DNA from: Parasedimentitalea denitrificans
GTDB taxonomy: Bacteria > Pseudomonadota > Alphaproteobacteria > Rhodobacterales > Rhodobacteraceae
Length of the DNA: 36,616 nt
Assembly (NCBI RefSeq): GCF_011813015.1
Contig: NZ_QHLQ01000027.1
Location: 1 to 36,616 of the forward strand
Direction of reading: 5' to 3'
A program made the translations under genes and the position numbers. How positions within the stretch are numbered: position 1 is the first letter of the stretch; every line of letters begins with the position of its first letter. Positions 16,317-24,285 of the stretch are shown here, piece by piece. Under the pieces are notes generated by a model that worked only from the letters and a program-made list of their open reading frames with translations, had not been told where the DNA came from and did not search any database.

Positions 16317-17633
16317 ATGGAGAAACTGAGACACATTGCAGCCGCAAAGGCTAAGCTATGTATAGCTATCCAAGCATGGTGCATGCTGACGGTTCTTTTG
16401 ACGGCTAATCCGGCCACAGCCCGCGAGCTGCGAATTCTAACATCCATGCCCGCCTCTCTGTTCAAACCATTTGCCGAACTGTTCGAACAGGCCAATCCCG
16501 GGGTCACCGTGAATGTTCTGAACAAGAATACAAATGCAGGTGTAGAAGAAATCGTGCGCGGAAATTCGCGCGGCTTTGATATTTTCTGGGTTTCATCAGC
16601 GGAAGCATTTGCTGTTCTCAATGCACATGGTGCATTTCGACCTGACACAGCTACCGACACCGCTTGGCAGCCAACCCAACGGAGCGGAGCAGCATTTTAT
16701 CCGTTTGCGCTGTCGTCCATTGGCTGGGCGCAAAAGCACGATTCTCATGTGCCCAGCCCCAACGAGTGGGATGATCTACTGCACCCAGAGTATGTCGGAG
16801 CAATCGCTATGACGCGGCCCTCGCGATCCGGCACGACTCATATGTTTGTCGAACGCTTTCTACAGGTGCGTGGTTGGGAGGGAGGCTGGGCCTATCTTCT
16901 TGAGCTGTCGGGAAACTTGTCAACGTTGACTTCGCGCAGTTTCGGTGTGATCGACGGAATCGAAAAGCAACGCTTTGAGATTGGCATCAGCATTGATTTT
17001 CTCGCCTTATCACGGGCCGATGACGGCCTGACATTCCGCTATGGAAGGCCAGTTATGGTGATGCCGGCCCAGATAGGCATTCTACGTGGTGGTCAATCGT
17101 CAGATCTTGCGGCGGGGTTTGTTGGAATGGTTTTGTCGCCCGAGGGGCAAGAGATTTTGTTGCGCCCAGACATCCAGCGGATCCCAATCAATGCTGAGAT
17201 CCGTGCCAAGGCGGGTCCTGCCGCCCAACAAATAGAAGCCGCGCTAAAGGTCAACTGGTTACCCTATGACGCGCTTTTGGCTCGGGATCGCTATTGGGCG
17301 GTGAACACGCTATTTGACGAATTCGTCACCTTCCAGCTTGAGGAACGACAAGACGCCTGGCGCAGAGTACGCCGTTTGGAGGGGTTCGGAGATCCGGAAC
17401 TTTTGGTGCGATTGCCCGAGGTGAAAAAACTACTCATCATGTTGCCAGTGACCGAAGCGGAGGCGATAACCCAAGGTATCAATGCTGTTCCAACCCGTGT
17501 CACTGCCTTCTCGGCTCCTACCGATCTTCAACAGGATGTGCTTGAACATTGGCGCACACGCGCAACCGCATCCATCCAGAGCGCAAGGGTGCTATTGGAT
17601 GAACTTGAACGGCTGGCGGACTATTCTGAATGA
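16317..17633 (+). CDS. Periplasmic binding protein of a three-component sensing system (PgtC-like)
   Basis: A 438-aa exported solute-binding protein with a signal peptide (about 1-36, ending around PATARE). It is a clear paralogue of the transporter binding protein at 21054. Both share the pattern PGV..N..LNKxTxAGV, FWxSxxxAFxVL, PSRSGTTH, RSFGV, IDF and SPEGQEILL or TPAGQEVLL, so they probably bind related ligands. It overlaps the sensor kinase gene by 4 nt (ATGA) and is not adjacent to its own permease, so its role is most likely to present ligand to the kinase, as PgtC does in Salmonella phosphoglycerate control. The C-terminal 100 residues are more diverged and helical (RVLLDELERLADYSE) and could be the kinase-docking part. 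GGAGAGGCCC precedes the start. Confidence 0.8.
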   Translation: MEKLRHIAAAKAKLCIAIQAWCMLTVLLTANPATARELRILTSMPASLFKPFAELFEQANPGVTVNVLNKNTNAGVEEIVRGNSRGFDIFWVSSAEAFAVLNAHGAFRPDTATDTAWQPTQRSGAAFYPFALSSIGWAQKHDSHVPSPNEWDDLLHPEYVGAIAMTRPSRSGTTHMFVERFLQVRGWEGGWAYLLELSGNLSTLTSRSFGVIDGIEKQRFEIGISIDFLALSRADDGLTFRYGRPVMVMPAQIGILRGGQSSDLAAGFVGMVLSPEGQEILLRPDIQRIPINAEIRAKAGPAAQQIEAALKVNWLPYDALLARDRYWAVNTLFDEFVTFQLEERQDAWRRVRRLEGFGDPELLVRLPEVKKLLIMLPVTEAEAITQGINAVPTRVTAFSAPTDLQQDVLEHWRTRATASIQSARVLLDELERLADYSE

Positions 17634-19636
17634 TCGTAAACTTTGCTAACCGGTGGATGCCAAGTATCTGGGCCCGTCTTATGGTTGTGGTGCTTGCTAT
17701 TGTCACGATTGTCTGGGCCGTATTGGCAGTGGCGATTGTGTTTTTCAACCAGGTTACTGATGATTATGCAACGCTGGCTGACGAGCATATCCCCCGTATC
17801 GCGCTGGCCAGCGAACTGGCTGAAAACTCTGCTAAGCTAGCCTATATCACTGCCGCGATTGTGGGGCAGCAAGATGGACAACAGGACCGGCAGATACAAG
17901 AGGCCTTGGAAAAGGTCATTATTGAGATTTCGGGCCAGGTAGATCGTGCCGGTGTCGACGGCGAAACACTTATCGGGCGCGGTTTGGGCGAACTGTTGGG
18001 CAGCGTGCTGACGGCCCTGGAAGAGCGCGACACCTTGGCACGCCGGACCACCGATCGGATTGGTGACCTGCGTTGGTTGAACGTCGACATCCAAGACGAA
18101 GTCGATCCGCTGCTAAGTGATTTCACCTTTAATATCGCGGTTGCCACTGACAGCCTGGCCAAAAGCGCCGACCCAACCTTTCGTACCCGTTTGGCAAAAC
18201 GGATTACCGACGAAAGAGATTCTCGTGATCTGGTGCAAGAGCTTGGGGGGGAAGCAGCCACGTTGGTTACTCTTATCGTGCAAAGTTCGGTGGTCATTGA
18301 GCCAACCCAACTGAACCAGTTTCGAAATCTGGCCGAGGATTCCCTGACCCGACTTAACGCCATGGCCGTGACACTGCCCGAAGCCACTGAATACCTGACA
18401 CTGCGGCAATCGGTTCAGGCTCTTAGCCCCATGGCGTTAGGGGAAAGGGGTGTGTTTACGCTGCGCGGAAGTTGGATGGATACTCAGGCCCATTTGTTGG
18501 ACTTGCTAAATGCAGTCCAAGCTCGCCTTGCTAAACTACAAACCGAACTGGCAGGAATTGGCACCAAACAGCGTGCGCAGGTTCTTGCGGTGACTCAGGC
18601 ATCAGTCGAACGTTCTGAGCTGGCAATTCGGGTACTCATCGGGCTGACAATACTTGCAGGTTTCATTGGTGCTGTGGCTCTATTTGGGTATGTCCGCCGG
18701 GGAATAGTCCATCCGCTTGGTGAAATGTCGGCAGCAATGCTCTCCATTGCCCGAGGTGACCTCCCCGGTCCGTTGCCGCGTATGGGGGATGATGAAATAG
18801 GTCAAATGGCACATGCCGTCGGTGTGTTCCAGGAATCTGTTCAGGCGCGGGACGCTGCTTATACTCGCCTATCCACCGAAGTCGCTGAACGCCGTCGTGC
18901 TGTCGAAACCCTTAAACACACCCAAGCTGATCTTGTTCAGGCCGAGAAGCTCGCGGCGCTTGGACAAATGTCCTCGGGCATCAGCCACGAATTGAACCAG
19001 CCACTGGCAGCGATGAAGCACCGAATTCACCTCCTGCGCGAGGGATACGACAAAGGATCAGATGAAATGGTCCGCCGTCAAATCGGTCGCATGGACGGGC
19101 TGACCGACCGGATGGCGGCTACGATCACTCACCTGAAACGTTTTGCACGGCGATCCACCTACCGCACGGATGTTCTGGAAATGGGTCCCTTGATCCGGGA
19201 AAGCGCGCTGTTGCTAAAAGGACGGATCGACGCGCCGGGAATTGAATTCGAAGTCTCTGAATTTGTCGAACAGGCCACGGTTTTGGGCGACCAGATCCTG
19301 ATTGAACAGGTCATTGTCAATCTGCTCTCTAACGCATTGGACGCCATCAAATCGACAGGGCGGGAAACCGGTCAGATCAGCGTAAAGGGCACAAAAGAAG
19401 ACGGAAAGTATTCAGTAGTTGTTGCAGATGATGGGATCGGTTTGGGCGACATGGACCCAGGCAAAGCATTTGATCCCTTCGTGACCTCCAAGGAAGTCGG
19501 CGAGGGTTTGGGGCTAGGTTTGTCAATCTCTTACAACATAGTTAAGGGAATGGGTGGGGACCTAAAGCTGGCGAGCAACTCTCCGCAAGGCACCCGTGCC
19601 ATTCTGACTCTTCCAGCCGGAGATCTAAATTCGTGA
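17630..19636 (+). CDS. Sensor histidine kinase, DctB/PgtB-like
   Basis: A 668-aa inner-membrane kinase. TM1 is at about 16-39 and TM2 at about 333-355, enclosing a periplasmic domain of roughly 290 residues that is predicted to be mostly helical. A HAMP-like linker follows, then a short coiled coil (LSTEVAERRRAVETLKHTQA). The HisKA domain carries the phospho-acceptor H453 in ISHELNQP. The HATPase domain shows N box VNLLSNALDAIK, G1 VADDGIGLG, F box FDPFVTSK and G2 GEGLGLGLSIS. The HELNQP form is typical of DctB-type kinases paired with NtrC-like regulators. Its start overlaps the binding protein gene by 4 nt and its end overlaps the regulator by 4 nt (GTGA). The large periplasmic domain fits sensing through the cognate binding protein. 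Confidence 0.92.
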   Translation: MIVNFANRWMPSIWARLMVVVLAIVTIVWAVLAVAIVFFNQVTDDYATLADEHIPRIALASELAENSAKLAYITAAIVGQQDGQQDRQIQEALEKVIIEISGQVDRAGVDGETLIGRGLGELLGSVLTALEERDTLARRTTDRIGDLRWLNVDIQDEVDPLLSDFTFNIAVATDSLAKSADPTFRTRLAKRITDERDSRDLVQELGGEAATLVTLIVQSSVVIEPTQLNQFRNLAEDSLTRLNAMAVTLPEATEYLTLRQSVQALSPMALGERGVFTLRGSWMDTQAHLLDLLNAVQARLAKLQTELAGIGTKQRAQVLAVTQASVERSELAIRVLIGLTILAGFIGAVALFGYVRRGIVHPLGEMSAAMLSIARGDLPGPLPRMGDDEIGQMAHAVGVFQESVQARDAAYTRLSTEVAERRRAVETLKHTQADLVQAEKLAALGQMSSGISHELNQPLAAMKHRIHLLREGYDKGSDEMVRRQIGRMDGLTDRMAATITHLKRFARRSTYRTDVLEMGPLIRESALLLKGRIDAPGIEFEVSEFVEQATVLGDQILIEQVIVNLLSNALDAIKSTGRETGQISVKGTKEDGKYSVVVADDGIGLGDMDPGKAFDPFVTSKEVGEGLGLGLSISYNIVKGMGGDLKLASNSPQGTRAILTLPAGDLNS

Positions 19637-20892
19637 CAGAGCCCCTAGTCTATATTGTCGACGATGACGAGGATCTTCGCGATGCCGTTCTTGACACCTT
19701 AGAGGACGCCGGATTGCCCGCCGAGGGTTTTTCGTCGGCAAGCCCCGCACTGGCCAAGCTGAACCCGGAATGGCCCGGTATTGTGGTTTCAGACATTCGC
19801 ATGCCCGGCATGGGTGGAATGGAGTTTCTGCACGCAGCGCGCGATCAATTTCCAGAAATACCATTTGTCATGATCACCGGGCATGGCGATGTACAAACTG
19901 CAACAAACGCGATGAAGGCTGGGGCCTTTGATTTCCTAGAGAAACCGGCCCGCCCCGAGTATTTGGTCGACGTCGTACGCCGGGCGCTGGAAATGCGGCG
20001 GCTTCAGATTGAGAACTCGAACCTGAAAACCCTGGTTGCTGATGGTGGAGCCTTAAAATCAAGGTTGATTGGTCGGTCAAAGGTCATGAAGGCCCTGCGC
20101 AAAGAGATTCTGGCCGTTGCACCACTTAAGATCGACGTTCTGCTGCTTGGCGAGACCGGAACCGGTAAAGAACTGACGGCCCAGAGCATTCACGATCTAT
20201 CGCCCCACTCTGACTCACCATTTGAGACCGTGAATTGCGGGATGCTGTCGGATGGTAACTGGCAAAATTCCATCGAGGTCAAGCTGACTTCTACTGACGG
20301 CAGTACTCTGTTTCTCGACGAACTTGAGGCCCTGCCCGAACCGCTGCAACTGCGCCTTCTGGCGCTGATCGAGACACGCGACAGCAATGGCCCACGTATC
20401 ATCGCAGCCCTAAAAAGCGACCCCGCTCAGCTGATCGCCGAAGGCCGTCTGCGTGCTGATCTGTACTATCGCATCAACGTTGCCCAGATCATTCTACCGC
20501 CCCTGACAGAACGCGAGAATGACCTGTTTGTCCTGCTCGAATTCTTTATCCGTGACGCTGCCGCACGCCACCAGCTTAAGCTACCGGAAATCACCCAAGA
20601 TATGCTCAACCCGCTGCGGGTCCACAGTTGGCCAGGCAACGTCCGCGAACTGCGCAATGCCGCTGAGAAAATGGTGATTGGTCTACCTCTGGCGCTGACC
20701 CCTGGAACATCCGAGGCGAAGGCCCCATTTGGCGAAGGTGAAAGCTATGACGACGCCATGGGTCGGTTTGAAAAAGCCTTACTGCGCCATGCCCTCATGC
20801 AGGCCGGAGGACGCAAGGGACTAGCTGCCGAGTCGCTGGGCATTCCTAGAAAGCGCCTGTACCTACGGCTAAAGACACTAGGCCTGGACTGA
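19633..20892 (+). CDS. NtrC/PgtA-like response regulator lacking the GAFTGA loop
   Basis: A 419-aa cytoplasmic regulator with REC, AAA+ and Fis-type HTH domains. REC (about 4-120) has acidic pocket D10/D11 and phospho-site D54 (VVSDIRMPG). The AAA+ domain (about 140-360) keeps Walker A GETGTGKE (173-180), a Walker B-like GSTLFLDELEAL, the arginine-finger region RLRADLYYRINV and WPGNVREL. The segment between PFETVNCGML and STLFLDE is shortened, and the GAFTGA sigma54-contact motif is absent. The HTH at the end reads GRKGLAAESLGIPRKRLYLR. It probably acts without sigma54, as reported for some PgtA/NtrC relatives. It starts with GTG, overlapping the kinase stop. Likely targets are the palindromes at 20900-20938, directly downstream. 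Confidence 0.9.
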   Translation: MTEPLVYIVDDDEDLRDAVLDTLEDAGLPAEGFSSASPALAKLNPEWPGIVVSDIRMPGMGGMEFLHAARDQFPEIPFVMITGHGDVQTATNAMKAGAFDFLEKPARPEYLVDVVRRALEMRRLQIENSNLKTLVADGGALKSRLIGRSKVMKALRKEILAVAPLKIDVLLLGETGTGKELTAQSIHDLSPHSDSPFETVNCGMLSDGNWQNSIEVKLTSTDGSTLFLDELEALPEPLQLRLLALIETRDSNGPRIIAALKSDPAQLIAEGRLRADLYYRINVAQIILPPLTERENDLFVLLEFFIRDAAARHQLKLPEITQDMLNPLRVHSWPGNVRELRNAAEKMVIGLPLALTPGTSEAKAPFGEGESYDDAMGRFEKALLRHALMQAGGRKGLAAESLGIPRKRLYLRLKTLGLD

Positions 20893-20899
20893 TGATTTC

Positions 20900-20938
20900 G
20901 GGTCAATTCCGACCCAAATAGCGGGTCAATATTGACCC
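20900..20938. promoter_or_regulatory. Two GGGTC-N6-GACCC palindromes, probable response regulator sites
   Basis: Site 1 is GGGTCAATTCCGACCC (20900-20915) and site 2 is GGGTCAATATTGACCC (20923-20938, perfect palindrome). Centres are 23 bp apart. They start 7 bp after the regulator stop and lie 30-70 bp upstream of the likely -35 of the transporter genes, a typical position for activator binding. A looser half-site, AATGGACCCA, lies upstream of the first binding protein gene near 16209. Confidence 0.7.
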
Positions 20939-20971
20939 ATTTTCCCAAAAAAATTCAATCTATTCAAATAT

Positions 20972-21000
20972 TTGACAAGACACCAACCGTCGGCATCTTT
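20972..21000 (+). promoter_or_regulatory. Putative activator-dependent sigma70 promoter of the ABC importer
   Basis: A perfect TTGACA (20972-20977) follows an AT-rich tract (20946-20971). At 16-18 bp spacing only poor -10 matches occur (for example ATCTTT at 20995). No GG-N10-GC sigma54 promoter was found between 20893 and 21053. The weak -10 fits dependence on an activator. Confidence 0.45.
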
Positions 21001-21053
21001 TAGCCTATCCGGTGGTGTTTTTTCCTGCCGGGTTTCATTCTGGGAGGAATAAA

Positions 21054-22385
21054 ATGAATTCTTATGTACGCGGCACCCTTGCTGCCGCACTTCTTGCAAC
21101 AACTTCGACCATGGCCATGGCTGCGGACAAAGTGGTGGTTATCACTTCGTTCCCTAACTCCATGACTGGCCCGATTGAGGCAGCATTTGAAGCCGCAAAT
21201 CCAGGCGTCGATCTTGAGATCCTGAACAAGAAAACCTCGGCTGGTGTAAAATACATCCAGGAACTGGCCGGCGCCAACACTGCCGACGTTTTCTGGGCCT
21301 CTGCGCCTGACGCGTTCGAAGTTCTGAAGGGCGACAATCTTCTTGCAACCGCCAGTGTAACTTCAACCGGCATTCCTGACACAATCGGCTCCTACCCGAT
21401 CAACGATCCTGATGGGAAATACATCGGTTTTGCGGCTGCTGGTTACGGCATCATGTGGAACGAGCGTTACCTGAAGGGCAACGATCTTGAGCCAGCCAAA
21501 GAATGGTCTGACCTGAAGAACCCTGAATACCACGGCCACGTTGGCATGTCTGCTCCATCGCGTTCGGGCACCACTCACCTGACCGTTGAAACCCTGCTGC
21601 AAGGCGAAGGCTGGGACAAAGGCTGGGCTGAATGGAAATGGATCGCTGGTAACTTTGCCACCGTCACAGAGCGCAGCTTTGGTGTTCCTGATGGCGTCAA
21701 CACAGGTAACTTTGGCCTCGGCATCGTGATCGATTTCTTTGGCTTCTCGTCCAAAGCGTCGGGCTTCCCGGTTGATTTCGCATACCCAACAGTGACTGCT
21801 CTGGTTCCGGCCAACATCGCTGTGGTCAACGAAGCACCAAACGGCGACGGCGCCCGTGCCTTTATCGAATACCTGCTGACACCAGCTGGCCAAGAGGTTC
21901 TGCTGGACCCAGCCATCATGCGTCTGCCTGTTAACCCGGCAACATATGAAGCTGCTCCAAAAGGCTTCCCGAACCCGTTCGCCGAAGGCTCGACCATTGG
22001 TGCTGCCGTTGAATTTGACGTGTTCAAATCCAAGGCACGCTACAACCTCGTGAACTCGATGTTCGACGTGATGATCACCTACCGTCTGGACGACCTGCGT
22101 TCTGCCGTACGTGCCGTACAGTTGGCCGAAGCCAAGCATGCGACGGGTGACAACGCCGAAGCCAAGGCATTGATCGCCGAAGCCCGTGCATTGATCGAAG
22201 CCAACCCAATCGACGAAGCCCAGAGCCTCGACGCTGATTTCGCAGCTACCTTTACCAAGAAGCGCAAGAAAGTGACTGACACTGTAGGCGAACGTCAGGC
22301 ACAGGTTGAGCAAGGCTGGGATACCATGGTTGTTGAAAACTACCGTCGTGCCCAGGAACTCGCTGAGAAAGCCGCCGCAATGTAA
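21054..22385 (+). CDS. ABC transporter periplasmic binding protein (AfuA/PgtC-like)
   Basis: A 443-aa exported binding protein of an importer. The signal peptide MNSYVRGTLAAALLATTSTM ends with AMAMA-type residues before ADK. The mature part has the type 2 periplasmic-binding fold seen in so-called iron-binding proteins: VVVITSFPNSMTGPIEAAFE at the start, LNKKTSAGVKYIQEL, TADVFWASAPDAFEVL, PSRSGTTHLTVE, RSFGVPDG and TPAGQEVLLDPAI. Iron-type tyrosine pairs are not obvious. The resemblance to AfuA, which binds sugar phosphates, and to PgtC makes a phosphorylated compound more likely than Fe3+. The start at 21054 has GGGAGGAATAAA upstream. It is the first gene of the importer unit, followed by paired hairpins that probably raise its level over the permease. 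Confidence 0.88.
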   Translation: MNSYVRGTLAAALLATTSTMAMAADKVVVITSFPNSMTGPIEAAFEAANPGVDLEILNKKTSAGVKYIQELAGANTADVFWASAPDAFEVLKGDNLLATASVTSTGIPDTIGSYPINDPDGKYIGFAAAGYGIMWNERYLKGNDLEPAKEWSDLKNPEYHGHVGMSAPSRSGTTHLTVETLLQGEGWDKGWAEWKWIAGNFATVTERSFGVPDGVNTGNFGLGIVIDFFGFSSKASGFPVDFAYPTVTALVPANIAVVNEAPNGDGARAFIEYLLTPAGQEVLLDPAIMRLPVNPATYEAAPKGFPNPFAEGSTIGAAVEFDVFKSKARYNLVNSMFDVMITYRLDDLRSAVRAVQLAEAKHATGDNAEAKALIAEARALIEANPIDEAQSLDADFAATFTKKRKKVTDTVGERQAQVEQGWDTMVVENYRRAQELAEKAAAM

Positions 22386-22393
22386 GGCGCACC

Positions 22394-22461
22394 TGGCACG
22401 GGCCCCCTCGGCCCGTGCCAACACCAATCCCTGCAAGCGGCTTCTCCCCCAGCTTGCAGGG
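22394..22461 (+). other. Two tandem perfect hairpins between binding protein and permease genes
   Basis: Hairpin 1 pairs TGGCACGGGCC (22394-22404) with GGCCCGTGCCA (22410-22420), an 11-bp stem with a 5-nt loop. Hairpin 2 pairs CCCTGCAAGC (22429-22438) with GCTTGCAGGG (22452-22461), a 10-bp stem. Neither has a T-run after it. Such structures after a binding protein gene commonly stabilise the upstream mRNA and cut read-through, giving excess binding protein. Confidence 0.7.
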
Positions 22462-22499
22462 ACCACGTATTCGTCAGTTTTGACAACGGAAGAACCCCA

Positions 22500-24239
22500 A
22501 TGTCCGACACTTCTCGCCCCGGCTCTTTAGCCGACAAATTACCCTCGGCCTTATTTCCGCGCGTCAGCGGATTGGGCATGGTCGCCCTGCTGATCGCCCT
22601 CCTCCTGATTGGCCTGCTGATCATCCCAGTTTTGCTGGTGATCTATGTTGCGTTTCAGGACCCGAACACCGGAGCTCTTACGCTCAACAACTTTCAGGAT
22701 TTCTTTGGCTCCTCGCTCTTCCGAGAAAGCTTCTGGAATTCATTTTACGTCTCTGCGATGTCTGTGGTCGTAGCCACAATCATCGCCTTGCCGCTAGCCT
22801 ATATCACCACCCGCTTTAACTTTGCCGGATCGATGGTCATCCAGTCACTGGGTTTTATCCCGCTGATCATGCCGCCCTTTGTCGGCGCGGTTGCGATGCA
22901 GTTGATCTTTGGCCGCAACGGCACCATCAACCTGCTTTTGAAGGAAAAGTTCGGCGTCTCGATCCCGTTCATGGACGGTTTGAACGGCGTAATCCTGGTG
23001 CAGAGTATTCACTACTTCCCCTTCATCCTGATCAACCTGTCGACCTCGTTGCGCAACATCGACCGGTCAATGGAAGAAGCAGCCCAGAACCTAGGCTCTT
23101 ACGGCATGCGCCTGTTCCGCCGGGTTGTGTTCCCGCTGGCGATGCCCGGCTATATCGCTGGTGCGGCGCTTGTGTTCATCAAGGTGTTCGATGATCTCGG
23201 CACACCGTTGCTGTTGAACGTCAACAACATGCTGGCACCACAGGCGTTCCTGCGGATCTCGTCAATCGGCATCAGCGACCCGATGGGCTATGTGATCTCG
23301 TTCATCCTGGTGATGTTCTCGATCTTCTCGCTCTGGGCTTCGTTCCTGTTCATGCGCGGCAAAGACTACTCCACTGTTCAAAAAGGTGGCGGCGGTCTGA
23401 GCAAGCGTGACCTGCGCACCCACGAAAAGATCATGGCCTATGGCGTTGTCGCAATGATCCTGCTGGCGGTCCTGTCACCCCACATCGGTTTGACCCTGCT
23501 GTCCTTTGCCACCATCTGGTCCTATGCGCCGCTGCCCGACGGTTACACGATGCAGAACTTTGTCACCATGTGGAACTCGTCCGGTGAATACATCACCAAT
23601 ACCGTGATCTACGCTGGTCTGGCGGCTGTGGCCGATATCATCATCGGTACAGCCATTGCCTATATCGTAATGCGCACCAAGATCTTTGGCCGCAAGGCAC
23701 TGGACTATCTGGCAACCGCCGCTCTGGCTGTTCCGGGTGTTGTTCTGGGTATCGGCTATCTGCGTCTGTTCCACGGTATGGAAGTGCCATTTAGCGGCGA
23801 GCCTATGGCAAGCTGGTGGGTGATCATTGCTCTGGCCCTGATGATCCGTCGCCTGCCCTATGCCCTGCGTGCCTGTACCGCTGCCCTGCAGCAGGTCAGC
23901 GTCTCGCTGGAAGAAGCAGCCGAAAACCTCGGCGCCAGCAAGGCCCGCACAGTGAAAAAGATCGTGGTCCCACTGATGACAGGCGGCATTCTGGCTGGCT
24001 TTGTCACCAGCTTTGCCACCGCCGCGGTCGAGCTCTCGGCAACCATCATGCTGGTTTCCTCGGACAGTGACGCACCACTTGCCTATGGCATCTACCTGTT
24101 CATGCAGACGCCATCGGGTCGTGGTGCAGGGGCTGCATTGGGTCTGGTTGCGGTGCTGATCGTCGGATTGGGAACCTTCCTTTCGCAAATGGTCGTCGAG
24201 CGCGACAAAAAATACCGCATGAGCGGACAAGAACAGTGA
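22500..24239 (+). CDS. ABC transporter permease, fused double domain (AfuB-like)
   Basis: A 579-aa inner-membrane permease made of two joined permease domains, so one chain forms the whole channel. Each half has about six membrane segments and an EAA loop that docks the ATPase: EEAAQNLGSYGMRLFRRVVF in the first half and EEAAENLGASKARTVKKIVV in the second. The first segment, LGMVALLIALLLIGLLIIPV, follows a polar N-terminus. The linker around FMRGKDYSTVQKGGGGLSKR lies in the cytoplasm between the halves. This layout is usual for Fe3+-type and AfuB/PotB-related importers. It follows the binding protein gene by 114 bp and precedes the ATPase by 46 bp. GGAAGA lies just upstream of the start. Confidence 0.9.
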   Translation: MSDTSRPGSLADKLPSALFPRVSGLGMVALLIALLLIGLLIIPVLLVIYVAFQDPNTGALTLNNFQDFFGSSLFRESFWNSFYVSAMSVVVATIIALPLAYITTRFNFAGSMVIQSLGFIPLIMPPFVGAVAMQLIFGRNGTINLLLKEKFGVSIPFMDGLNGVILVQSIHYFPFILINLSTSLRNIDRSMEEAAQNLGSYGMRLFRRVVFPLAMPGYIAGAALVFIKVFDDLGTPLLLNVNNMLAPQAFLRISSIGISDPMGYVISFILVMFSIFSLWASFLFMRGKDYSTVQKGGGGLSKRDLRTHEKIMAYGVVAMILLAVLSPHIGLTLLSFATIWSYAPLPDGYTMQNFVTMWNSSGEYITNTVIYAGLAAVADIIIGTAIAYIVMRTKIFGRKALDYLATAALAVPGVVLGIGYLRLFHGMEVPFSGEPMASWWVIIALALMIRRLPYALRACTAALQQVSVSLEEAAENLGASKARTVKKIVVPLMTGGILAGFVTSFATAAVELSATIMLVSSDSDAPLAYGIYLFMQTPSGRGAGAALGLVAVLIVGLGTFLSQMVVERDKKYRMSGQEQ

Positions 24240-24285
24240 TGTTCAAACCATTCAACAAGTCCCCCATGCGGGCAGGAGATCGAAC

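Noticed and set aside
21011..21029. Possible sigma54 promoter GG...GC before the importer binding protein gene
   Set aside because: Spacing between GG and GC is 11, not 10, and the consensus TGGCAC-TTGCA is poorly matched.
21363..22466. Minus-strand 367-codon frame opposite the importer binding protein gene
   Set aside because: It is a shadow of a highly expressed-looking gene with biased codons; the plus-strand frame has a signal peptide, ribosome binding site and clear family motifs.
23475..24230. Minus-strand 251-codon frame opposite the permease
   Set aside because: Histidine/glutamine-rich composition typical of antisense to a membrane protein; EAA loops confirm the plus-strand gene.
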